Assembly: GCF_900129875.1 (NCBI RefSeq)
Contig: NZ_FQXC01000002.1
Span: 434,001-498,000, forward strand
DNA: 64,000 nucleotides
Reading direction: 5' to 3'
Origin: Marivita hallyeonensis
GTDB lineage: Bacteria > Pseudomonadota > Alphaproteobacteria > Rhodobacterales > Rhodobacteraceae
Shown here: piece by piece, positions 52,085 through 59,413 of the stretch
Numbering within the stretch: position 1 is the stretch's first letter
Layout: each line of letters opens with the position of its first letter
Position numbers and translations under genes: made by a program
The notes under the pieces: model-generated
Seen by the model: the letters and a program-made list of their open reading frames with translations, nothing else
Databases searched by the model: none
Told to the model about the DNA's origin: nothing

Positions 52085-53143
52085 ATGTACGAATCTCTCG
52101 GATTTGAAACGCTCACCGCGCCGCAGGCAGCGATTGGGCTTGGGCTGATCATCGGTGTGCTTTTCGGTCTTCTCGCCGAAATCACAAAGTTCTGCTTCCG
52201 CCGCGGCCTTGTCGGTGACGACCGTCGTCAGGCGATGGGTGTCTGGCTCACCGCTTTGGCCGTCGCCGTCGTCGGTACTCAGATCGGCGTTCTGACCGGC
52301 CTCATCAGTTTTGACGACCACCGCTTCATGGCGGCTGACCTCCCGGTGCTCGCCATCGCCTTGGGTGGTCTGATGTTCGGCGCTGGCATGGTGCTGACGC
52401 GCGGTTGTGTCTCGCGCCTAACGGTTCTGTCGGCCAGCGGTAATTTGCGCGCCGTGTTTGTGCTGCTTGTCTTCGCTGTCGTTGCGCACGCGACGCTTAA
52501 AGGTGTGTTGGCCCCGGTACGCACCGCGCTCGGCTCCGTCACCTTGCCAATGGGTGAAGTGGTGTCCGTCGCGTCCCTGCCCGGCGGCGCGTTGGTTTGG
52601 ACAGCGATCCTTGGCGCAGCCGCGCTCGTTGTCGCGCTGCGCTCCGGCAACCGGTTGAGCACACTCGGCTTCGCGGCCCTGCTTGGCGCGCTGGTTCCTG
52701 CGGGATGGATCGGCACCGGCTTCGTGCTTTACGACGATTTCGATCCCGTCGCCCTGCAAAGCCTGTCCTTCACCGCACCTTTCGCGGACACCCTCTTCTG
52801 GACCATCGCCTCCACCTCCATCCCCGCCAACTTTGGCGTCGGCCTGATCGGCGGTGTTCTCGTCGGAGCACTGATCTCCGCGCTCGTTTTCGGCCGCTTC
52901 CAATGGCAGTCCTTCTCGGCACCCGCTGAAACCGGCCGCTACGCATTCGGGGCAAGCTTGATGGGCGTCGGCGGTGTCCTGGCGGGCGGATGCACTGTCG
53001 GTGCCGGTCTTGCCGGTGTGCCCACTCTGTCAATCGCGGCCATCCTGGCGATTGCCGCAATCGCAGCGGGCGCGCTGATCGCAAACGTCGTGCTGAACCG
53101 CGCGCCAAGTGGCGGTCGCGTCTACGCTCACCCGGCTGAGTAA
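52085..53143 (+). CDS. YeeE/YedE-family sulfur (thiosulfate-type) transporter
   Basis: The 352-residue membrane protein has about nine to ten hydrophobic segments and the YeeE/YedE (DUF395) motifs with three conserved cysteines. These are EITKFCFRRG (Cys37), MVLTRGCVSRL (Cys108) and LAGGCTVGAGL near the C-terminus. In characterised YeeE/TsuA proteins such cysteines line the path for thiosulfate. There is no tusA-like partner (TsuB) next to it, so the exact sulfur species is open. I chose the ATG at 52085, preceded by GGAGG; ten codons of open frame upstream run through the hairpin. It stands alone, with the convergent secreted-protein gene three bases after its stop. Confidence 0.88.
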   Translation: MYESLGFETLTAPQAAIGLGLIIGVLFGLLAEITKFCFRRGLVGDDRRQAMGVWLTALAVAVVGTQIGVLTGLISFDDHRFMAADLPVLAIALGGLMFGAGMVLTRGCVSRLTVLSASGNLRAVFVLLVFAVVAHATLKGVLAPVRTALGSVTLPMGEVVSVASLPGGALVWTAILGAAALVVALRSGNRLSTLGFAALLGALVPAGWIGTGFVLYDDFDPVALQSLSFTAPFADTLFWTIASTSIPANFGVGLIGGVLVGALISALVFGRFQWQSFSAPAETGRYAFGASLMGVGGVLAGGCTVGAGLAGVPTLSIAAILAIAAIAAGALIANVVLNRAPSGGRVYAHPAE

Positions 53144-53146
53144 AGC

Positions 53147-53506
53147 CTAGATATCAATCTCACCTGCACCCGGCGCCGGTAACGCGTCGGGTGTCGGCGT
53201 GTCCGGCTTCCGCTTGAGCAGGATATCCCCGTTTGGCAGCACGACCGGAGGCTCGTAGGCCGACCAGTCCTCCACCGTCTCCATCAGCTCGCGCAACGCC
53301 GGTCCCATCTCCTGGGCGAATTGGCGAATGGCTGGCTCGATATCATCGGCCAACCCCTCAAGCTCACGCAGAGCTGGTTCCATTTCTTCCATCAAACCAC
53401 GGAAGAACAGCTTTGCGCCCTCTTCCATGAGGCTGGTTCCCTCGTCCGCGGCAACCGACGACGTCAGCAACGAAGTGGCAAGAGCAAAGGCGACAGCGTG
53501 TTTCAT
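53147..53506 (-). CDS. Secreted helical protein of unknown function
   Basis: The 119-residue product has a signal peptide (MKHAVAFALATSLLTSSVAA) and then an almost wholly helical, acidic segment. In it the motif EPALREL recurs three times with variation: MEPALREL, IEPAIRQF and MGPALREL (about residues 43-80). The C-terminus is proline-rich (YEPPVVLPNGDILLKRKPDTPTPDALPAPG). As I recall, this family is common in roseobacters and is sometimes mislabelled as an ATPase; no Walker motif is present. The amphipathic repeats suggest lipid or membrane-surface binding, by inference only. It could share a transcript with the genes upstream on the minus strand. Confidence 0.75.
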   Translation of the reverse strand: MKHAVAFALATSLLTSSVAADEGTSLMEEGAKLFFRGLMEEMEPALRELEGLADDIEPAIRQFAQEMGPALRELMETVEDWSAYEPPVVLPNGDILLKRKPDTPTPDALPAPGAGEIDI

Positions 53507-53542
53507 GCACGCAATATAGGCCAAACCGATCCCGATTTCACC

Positions 53543-54574
53543 TCATAGGTCGATATCGAGCGTCACCGGGAAATGATCCGACGCCGTCAGAAGCGCCGAA
53601 TGCAACTCGGGCATTTTCCAGCACACCGGGTCGTCGAACGGATGCCAGATGCGCCAGCGCTCTGCCCTGGCGCGCAGATCCGGTGATACCATGATGTAAT
53701 CCAGCAAAGCCTGCAGGTATTTCTCATCCTGCGAGATGTAAAACCGTGCTGTAGTCGGGGACGGGCCCAGTTTCCGCGACAAGGCCAGCGTTGCGTGTGG
53801 ATCATAAAGCGCGGTGCTCCCGTCCCCGAGCAGGATCTCGACGGAACTGCGCCCGAAGAGGTTCTCGTAGGTATCAAGCCCCGGACCGTCATTCAGATCG
53901 CCCAGCACGATCATCGGTTCCCCTGCCGCCAGATGCTCATCCACGCGGGTGCGCAACCAGATCGCCTGTGCAAGCTGCTTGCGACGATTGGCAATCGACA
54001 GGCGCATGATCTCATCGTGGCCGTTCGCCCCATGCGGCGCTTTTGATTTCAGATGTGCCCCGATCAACCGCACCACCTCGCCGGTCTTACGCACGGTCAG
54101 AGCAACCTCCAGCGGCGGTTTGGAGAACACCACCTTGTCCTCGGTCGCATCGATATCGAGGTCGATCCGGAAAGTGCCATCAAACCGCGGCGCAGCCTGA
54201 ACGGAAGGTGCCCCAGCCATCGGCGCCGGCCCGATCGGATCATGCGCAGCCGCAAACACGTTCGGGTCGTACATCAGCGCGAGTTCCTGCTGGGTCTCGT
54301 TGGCAAACCCCATCACCGCGTTACGCGCCCGCAGGTCAAAGCTCCGCGCAAAGTGTTCAAGCGCCTTCACCGTGTCGCGCCGCCGGTTGGTGTCCGGTGC
54401 CTCGATCACCATGACCGCGTCCGCGTCAAGTGCCGTGAAGACGATAGCCAGCGCTTCGATCTGCGCTTCCTTGGTAACGTTGTGGCGAGCGGACCACGAA
54501 CCATCGACGATCAGCCGCCCGGCATCGTCGAACAGGTCGTCGAACCACTCGACGTTGTACGTGGCGATCCGCAT
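53543..54574 (-). CDS. Endonuclease/exonuclease/phosphatase family protein
   Basis: The 343-residue protein has the EEP nuclease fold without a signal peptide: MRIATYNVEWFDDLFDD, DADAVMVIEAPDTN (metal Glu), RLIGAHLKSKAPHG, PMIVLGDLNDGPGLDTYENLFG, LQALLDYIMVSPDLR and TASDHFPVTLDIDL with the catalytic Asp-His. The cytoplasmic location and complete active site suggest a DNA/RNA phosphodiesterase, but no substrate can be named. The start overlaps the TerB/DnaJ stop as TGATG (an ATG three bases upstream is equally possible), so the two genes are coupled. Forty-seven further codons upstream lie inside that gene and are not supported. Confidence 0.85.
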   Translation of the reverse strand: MRIATYNVEWFDDLFDDAGRLIVDGSWSARHNVTKEAQIEALAIVFTALDADAVMVIEAPDTNRRRDTVKALEHFARSFDLRARNAVMGFANETQQELALMYDPNVFAAAHDPIGPAPMAGAPSVQAAPRFDGTFRIDLDIDATEDKVVFSKPPLEVALTVRKTGEVVRLIGAHLKSKAPHGANGHDEIMRLSIANRRKQLAQAIWLRTRVDEHLAAGEPMIVLGDLNDGPGLDTYENLFGRSSVEILLGDGSTALYDPHATLALSRKLGPSPTTARFYISQDEKYLQALLDYIMVSPDLRARAERWRIWHPFDDPVCWKMPELHSALLTASDHFPVTLDIDL

Positions 54575-55257
54575 CATGCGTTTTCGCGGGCAGAGATGTC
54601 TTCCCAAGCACGGTTGATGGCGATGAGGCGCTTCTCCGACATTTTGACCGCTTCCTCCGGAACACCGCGCGCCGTCATGACATCGGGATGGCTGTCTCGC
54701 ACCAGCTGCCGCCACGCCTTGCGGATATCTTCGATAGGCGTCTGCGGATCGACACCCAGAACCTCGAATGGATCGGGGTCGGCATCCGGGACAAAACGCG
54801 ATTTCAACCGTCGGAACGACCCGTCCGGCAGGTCGAAAATCTCGGCCACCCGCAACAGGAAAGCTTCCTCGCCCGGGTGGTAGGTCCCATCCGCCATCGC
54901 GATATGGAACAGGCCCTCCATCAGATCACAGAGCGTCCCGCGGTCCTCGCCGAACATGTCGCGAATGCGCAGCGCATACTCCTCGAACCCGGCCACGTCC
55001 TGCCGGGCAAGATTGAACACCCGCGCAGCGCCAGCTTCGTCCTCGGGCGAGATGTGAAACACTTCCCGAAAGGCCATCACCTCGTCGCGTGTGACCAGAC
55101 CATCCGCCTTGGCCATCTTCGCCGACAGGGCGATGACGGCGATGGTAAACGCCACCGTGCGCTCGGGCGGTGTGCGCAGCCGGTCGAAAACTTCAGAAAG
55201 GCTTTCTCCGCTGGCAAGTGCCGCCACGGCGTCGGATATGCGTGTCCAAAGTGACAT
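54574..55257 (-). CDS. TerB-like and DnaJ-domain protein (DjlA-type)
   Basis: The 227-residue protein joins an N-terminal TerB-like helical domain to a C-terminal J domain. The TerB-like part spans residues about 20-150 (AVIALSAKMAKADGLVTRDEVMAFREVF and LFHIAMADGTYHPGEEAFLLRVAEIF). The J domain spans residues about 160-225 (DPFEVLGVDPQTPIEDIRKAWRQLVRDSHPD), with the HPD motif needed to stimulate Hsp70 ATPase. Unlike E. coli DjlA it has no N-terminal membrane segment, so it is a cytosolic DnaK co-chaperone. I used the ATG at 55257; a GTG at 55266 is an alternative. It is coupled to the downstream EEP gene. Confidence 0.88.
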   Translation of the reverse strand: MSLWTRISDAVAALASGESLSEVFDRLRTPPERTVAFTIAVIALSAKMAKADGLVTRDEVMAFREVFHISPEDEAGAARVFNLARQDVAGFEEYALRIRDMFGEDRGTLCDLMEGLFHIAMADGTYHPGEEAFLLRVAEIFDLPDGSFRRLKSRFVPDADPDPFEVLGVDPQTPIEDIRKAWRQLVRDSHPDVMTARGVPEEAVKMSEKRLIAINRAWEDISARENA

Positions 55258-55300
55258 GGGCGGCACAATAGAGGATGCACCGATCCTTGTCAGTGCGGCA

Positions 55301-55780
55301 TCAGAGTATTTTCTGCATCAGCACAAGATCAAGCCAGCGGTCGAATTTGCGACCGACCTCGGGCAACACGCCGACTTCCACAAATCCAAGCGCCGCGTGA
55401 AAGGCCCGCCCTACATCGTTTTCCGCAGAGACCCCGGCGATCAGGGAATGAACCCCGTCCGACCGGGCCACGTCTTCCAGCGCCGCCATCAGCGCGCTCC
55501 CACAACCCCGGCCCCGCGCGTGCGGGCCAAGCACGATCGAATGCTCCTTGGTATGGCCGTATCCGACCCCGGCCCGAAACGGGAAATAAGTCGCGAATCC
55601 AGCGACCTCTCCGTCAATTTCGACAACCTGAAAGGCCGCGCCTCTGGACGCGATATCCGCGGCGATGTCTGCCTCGACCTTGCGAACCGAAGTGAACGTG
55701 ACGGTGGTGTTGTCGACGATGTCATTGACCAACGCCGTAACCGCCGCCGCATCAGACACCCGTGCGGGGCGCACGATCAC
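55301..55780 (-). CDS. GNAT acetyltransferase (phosphinothricin acetyltransferase-like)
   Basis: The 159-residue N-acetyltransferase has the GNAT core of the Pat/Bar/MddA group: IVRPARVSDAAAVTALVNDIVDNTTVTF at the N-terminus, VAGFATYFPFRAGVGY, and the acetyl-CoA loop LGPHARGRGCGSALM followed by AGVSAENDVGRAFHAALGFVEVGVL. Family members acetylate small amines such as phosphinothricin or methionine sulfone; the true substrate is unknown. Its start overlaps the stop of the VOC gene by four bases. Confidence 0.85.
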   Translation of the reverse strand: MIVRPARVSDAAAVTALVNDIVDNTTVTFTSVRKVEADIAADIASRGAAFQVVEIDGEVAGFATYFPFRAGVGYGHTKEHSIVLGPHARGRGCGSALMAALEDVARSDGVHSLIAGVSAENDVGRAFHAALGFVEVGVLPEVGRKFDRWLDLVLMQKIL

Positions 55781-56391
55781 CGCAGCACCCGCTCGCCCTG
55801 CGGCGTGTCGAAGATCGCTGTCAGACGCGGGTTGGTGGCCGTGATCATCTCAACCCGCGCGTCTGCAAAAACGGGCGCCAAAGCGTCGTGCAACGCGTCT
55901 GCATCAGGTGTCTCAACGCGCAACGTCTTCAGCCGCACCTCCGTTGCGGGCAAGGCCTGCCCCGGCGGCGTGTCGGTGTGCCACTGTATGATTGCCGGGA
56001 AAAGACCGTCGAACGGCAGCATGCCGTCTTGAGGCACGATCATCGTCCAGCTGACGTCCCCACGGGTCAGGTGGACCGGCTCCCCCAGATCGGGAAATAC
56101 CTCCAGCACCGCGCCGATATCCGCACAACGCAGGATCCACTTGTCGAGCCGCGCTGGTCCCTTGAACCGGTCCAACCCGAACCACCGCGGATGGGCAGGC
56201 TCCGGTTGCGACGGATCAATCGCGATGGCCTCGAAGTAAAGACCATCTGCCAGGCCTACCAACTGGTTATGCGTGGCATAATACGCGTGCTGCCCGCCCG
56301 GACCCAAAGGGATACCCAGCGCCGCCTCGCTATGTGCGACAGCTTCCGCCAGTGTCTCTCCGGCAACGGCGATATGATCCAGTTGCAGCAT
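55777..56391 (-). CDS. VOC/glyoxalase-like domain protein
   Basis: The 204-residue protein begins LQLDHIAVAGETLAEAVAHSEAALGIPLGPGGQHAYYATHNQLVGLADGLYFEAIAIDP, the glyoxalase-like (Glyoxalase_3) VOC opening. The second half has TPPGQALPATEVRLKTLRVETP. A metal-dependent lyase, isomerase or dioxygenase is possible, but the typical four metal ligands are not all obvious. I chose the ATG at 56391, with GGGAGAG upstream; the longer frame has no ribosome site. It is the first of a two-gene unit with the GNAT. Confidence 0.75.
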   Translation of the reverse strand: MLQLDHIAVAGETLAEAVAHSEAALGIPLGPGGQHAYYATHNQLVGLADGLYFEAIAIDPSQPEPAHPRWFGLDRFKGPARLDKWILRCADIGAVLEVFPDLGEPVHLTRGDVSWTMIVPQDGMLPFDGLFPAIIQWHTDTPPGQALPATEVRLKTLRVETPDADALHDALAPVFADARVEMITATNPRLTAIFDTPQGERVLR

Positions 56392-56432
56392 CATCTCTCC
56401 CCCGGTTCCCTTGATAGCGTCAGACTCTGTCA

Positions 56433-56508
56433 CTTCTCTGTTTCAAAAAATACCTCGGGGGTTTGGGGGCAGAGCCCCCAACCGGTCGGATCGGCAAAGC
56501 CGATCCGA
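56433..56508 (-). terminator. 3'-end hairpin module downstream of scpA (module copy 4)
   Basis: On the minus strand, seven bases after the scpA stop, there is a perfect 10-bp stem TCGGATCGGC-TTT-GCCGATCCGA (56486-56508). Next comes TTGGGGGC-TCT-GCCCCCAA (56463-56481), then CCCCGAGGTATTTTTTGAAA running on into CAGAGAAG (56433-56460). Six T residues follow the last hairpin, making this the most terminator-like copy. Confidence 0.65.
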
Positions 56509-56514
56509 GCATGT

Positions 56515-58644
56515 TTACCCCCGCGCTTCGCGGATGAGACGCAGGATATCCTGCGCCGCTTCGGGAATATTCGTCCCCGGTCCAAAGATCGCCTTTACCC
56601 CGGCATCGTAAAGAAACTGGTAATCCTGCTGCGGGATCACACCTCCACAGATCACCAGAATATCGCCCGCGCCCTGCGCCTTCAGCTCTTGCACCAGTTG
56701 CGGAGCCAGCGTCTTGTGACCTGCCGCCTGAGAGGAAATCCCGATGACATGCACGTCATTGTCAATGGCGTCCTGCGCCGCTTCGGCAGGCGTCTGGAAC
56801 AGCGGTCCGACATCGACGTCAAAGCCGATATCGGCAAAGGCGGTCGCGATCACCTTGGCACCGCGGTCATGGCCGTCCTGCCCCATCTTCACGACAAGCA
56901 TCCGCGGACGGCGCCCCTCATCCTCGGCGAACGCCTCGACAGCGCGCTGGATGGCGGCAAACCCCTCATCCCCCTCATAGGCCGCGCCATAGACGCCCGC
57001 CAAGGTCTTTACCTCCGCCCGGTGGCGGCCGAACACTTTTTCCATTGCCATGCTGATCTCTCCGACCGATGCCCGCGCCCGCGACGCCTCCACCGCTGCT
57101 TCCAATAGATTGCCACCCTCGGCAGCGCGGCGTTCCAGTTCCGCCAGTGCCGCGTCGCAGGCCGCCTGATCCCGCGTGCCGCGGATCTTTTCCAACCGTG
57201 CAATCTGCGATTGCCGCACCTTGACGTTGTCGACATCCAGGATGTCCAACTCGTCTTCCTTTTCCAGACGGTACTTGTTAACCCCGACGATCACATCCTC
57301 GCCGCGGTCGATCTGCGCCTGCCGCATTGCCGCGGTTTCCTCGATCCGCAGCTTGGGCATACCCGACGCCACCGCCTTGGTCATGCCGCCCATCTCGTCG
57401 ACTTCCTCAATCAGCTTCAACGCTTCTTCGGCAAGATCATGTGTCAGCTTCTCGACATAGTAGGATCCGGCCAGCGGATCGACCACGTTAGTCACGCCAG
57501 TTTCTTCCTGCAAAATCAACTGCGTATTTCGCGCAATTCGCGCAGAGAATTCAGTTGGAAGTGCAATCGCCTCGTCCAAGGCGTTGGTGTGCAGCGACTG
57601 CGTGCCCCCCAGCACCGCGCTCATCGCTTCATAGGCCGTACGGATCACGTTGTTATACGGGTCCTGCTCAGCCAATGACACGCCAGAGGTCTGGCAATGC
57701 GTCCGCAACATCTTCGACCGGTCGTTCTTGGCGCCCAGATCATCCATGATCCGGTACCAGAGCAGACGTGCCGCACGCAGTTTGGCCGCTTCCATGAAGA
57801 AGTTCTTTCCGATGGCGAAAAAGAACGACAGACGCCCGGCGAACTTGTCCACATCCATGCCCCGCGCCATCGCGGTTTTCACGTATTCCTTGCCGTCCGC
57901 CAGCGTGTAGGCCAACTCCTGCACAAGGTTCGCGCCCGCCTCCTGCATGTGGTAGCCCGAGATCGAGATCGAGTTGAACTTTGGCATCTCGTTCGACGTG
58001 TATTCGATGATATCCGCAATGATCCGCATCGACGGTTCCGGCGGATACACGTAGGTGTTGCGAACCATGAACTCTTTCAGAATATCGTTCTGAATGGTGC
58101 CGGACAGCAACGCACGATCCACGCCCTGCTCTTCCCCGGCGACAATAAAATTCGCTAGGATCGGGATCACGGCGCCATTCATTGTCATCGACACCGATAC
58201 CGTGTCGAGCGGAATACCGTCGAAGAGGATTTTCATATCCTCGACGCTGTCGATCGCCACGCCTGCCTTGCCGACATCGCCGACCACGCGCTCATGGTCA
58301 CTGTCATACCCCCGGTGCGTCGCCAGATCGAAGGCCACCGACACGCCTTGCTGCCCTGCCGCAAGGTTCTTGCGGTAAAAGGCATTCGATTCCTCGGCGG
58401 TCGAAAACCCTGCATATTGCCGGATGGTCCAGGGACGGCCTGCATACATCGTCGCCTTCACCCCGCGGGTGAACGGCGCCTCGCCCGGAAGTGTGCCCAG
58501 ATGCGGCAGGCCCTCGATATCCTCAGCCGCATAGAGCGGCTGCACCTCGATGCCTTCCAGCGTTTGCCATGTCAGATCGTCGAGCGGACGACCGCGCAAC
58601 TCTTTCTCGGCAAGGGCGCGCCACGTCTCTTTCTTGGCTGTCAT
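56515..58644 (-). CDS. scpA: ScpA, methylmalonyl-CoA mutase
   Basis: The 709-residue B12 enzyme interconverts methylmalonyl-CoA and succinyl-CoA, the last step of propionate assimilation and of the ethylmalonyl-CoA pathway. The catalytic TIM barrel contains [55 protein letters not shown] and [21 protein letters not shown]. The C-terminal cobalamin domain carries [29 protein letters not shown], with the DxHxxG His that ligates cobalt. Length matches single-chain bacterial mutases. pccA, which supplies methylmalonyl-CoA, lies 0.8 kb upstream on the same strand beyond one plus-strand gene. Confidence 0.97.
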   Translation of the reverse strand: MTAKKETWRALAEKELRGRPLDDLTWQTLEGIEVQPLYAAEDIEGLPHLGTLPGEAPFTRGVKATMYAGRPWTIRQYAGFSTAEESNAFYRKNLAAGQQGVSVAFDLATHRGYDSDHERVVGDVGKAGVAIDSVEDMKILFDGIPLDTVSVSMTMNGAVIPILANFIVAGEEQGVDRALLSGTIQNDILKEFMVRNTYVYPPEPSMRIIADIIEYTSNEMPKFNSISISGYHMQEAGANLVQELAYTLADGKEYVKTAMARGMDVDKFAGRLSFFFAIGKNFFMEAAKLRAARLLWYRIMDDLGAKNDRSKMLRTHCQTSGVSLAEQDPYNNVIRTAYEAMSAVLGGTQSLHTNALDEAIALPTEFSARIARNTQLILQEETGVTNVVDPLAGSYYVEKLTHDLAEEALKLIEEVDEMGGMTKAVASGMPKLRIEETAAMRQAQIDRGEDVIVGVNKYRLEKEDELDILDVDNVKVRQSQIARLEKIRGTRDQAACDAALAELERRAAEGGNLLEAAVEASRARASVGEISMAMEKVFGRHRAEVKTLAGVYGAAYEGDEGFAAIQRAVEAFAEDEGRRPRMLVVKMGQDGHDRGAKVIATAFADIGFDVDVGPLFQTPAEAAQDAIDNDVHVIGISSQAAGHKTLAPQLVQELKAQGAGDILVICGGVIPQQDYQFLYDAGVKAIFGPGTNIPEAAQDILRLIREARG

Positions 58645-58854
58645 TGTCCTCTGATCCTCTTGTTGTCGTCCACGGCTTGCGCGCTCAGGAAACTGACCGC
58701 TCGATCGTGGTGTTCACATGCGGGCGAACCCGCGAAAACAGCGTACATGCGCCCGCCGCCGGGACGGTATGCGGTGCGTGTCACAGGAAAAAATTCTCGT
58801 GACGCAACGCTATGTCCCTTCGCATTGAATATTCGGCGCACTATGTTTGATGAC

Positions 58855-59322
58855 ATGAACAAAATTTTGTCCGCCTGTGTGGCAGCTACGGCACTTGGCT
58901 TTGCGACCGCTGCCTTTGCCACAGACCCTTCTCTTCCGGTCGAAAATCCGGAGGACGAAATCATTCTGGAAGCCGCCGACGTCAACCTGGACGATTTCCG
59001 CTGGCTCAAGCGACCCGTGCTCGTTTTCGCCGAGTCCCCGGCCGATCCGTCTTTCGTCCAGCAGATGCAGTACCTCACGCGCGAACTTGATGAGCTTGTC
59101 GAACGCGATGTGGTCATCATCGTCGACACCGACCCGGCGGCGCAATCGGATGTGCGGACCAAACTGCGTCCGCGTGGTTTCATGCTTGCCCTGATCGGCA
59201 AGGACGGGCAGGTGAAGCTCCGCAAACCGCTGCCGTGGAGCGTGCGGGAACTCACACGTTCCATCGACAAGATGCCGATCCGCCAACAGGAGATCCGCGA
59301 CAGGCGCGCATCCGGCCTGTAA
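58855..59322 (+). CDS. DUF4174 domain-containing secreted protein
   Basis: The 155-residue protein has a signal peptide (MNKILSACVAATALGFATAAFA). The DUF4174 domain follows, in which LDDFRWLKRPVLVFAESPADPSFVQQM resembles a thioredoxin-fold start without a Cys pair. RGFMLALIGKDGQVKLRKPLPWSVRELTRSIDKMPIRQQE is the diagnostic C-terminal part. The function is unknown. The ATG at 58855 gives the cleanest signal peptide; one at 58843 adds four residues, and neither has a strong ribosome site. It lies on the opposite strand between scpA and pccA. Confidence 0.85.
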   Translation: MNKILSACVAATALGFATAAFATDPSLPVENPEDEIILEAADVNLDDFRWLKRPVLVFAESPADPSFVQQMQYLTRELDELVERDVVIIVDTDPAAQSDVRTKLRPRGFMLALIGKDGQVKLRKPLPWSVRELTRSIDKMPIRQQEIRDRRASGL

Positions 59323-59350
59323 TTTCTCGCCTCGAACGCACCCGTTGCAC

Positions 59351-59373
59351 CAGTGCCGATGCGTTCGGCACTG
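59351..59373. terminator. Hairpin between convergent DUF4174 gene and pccA
   Basis: CAGTGCCGA-TGCGT-TCGGCACTG is a perfect 9-bp stem with a 5-base loop, 28 bases after the DUF4174 stop and 40 bases before the pccA stop. It has no T-run on either strand, so it may act as a shared 3'-end stabiliser or Rho-dependent end. Confidence 0.45.
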
Positions 59374-59413
59374 ACATCAGGGTCAGCATTGGCACGCGCA
59401 GAGATCATCGAAG

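Noticed and set aside
55777-56391. Methylmalonyl-CoA epimerase for the VOC protein next to scpA
   Set aside because: The sequence resembles the larger glyoxalase-like group and lacks the compact epimerase pattern; proximity alone is not enough.
4989-56508. The dispersed hairpin modules as CRISPR repeats or phage attachment sites
   Set aside because: They are kilobases apart, not regularly spaced, and each lies at a gene 3' end with a consistent orientation.
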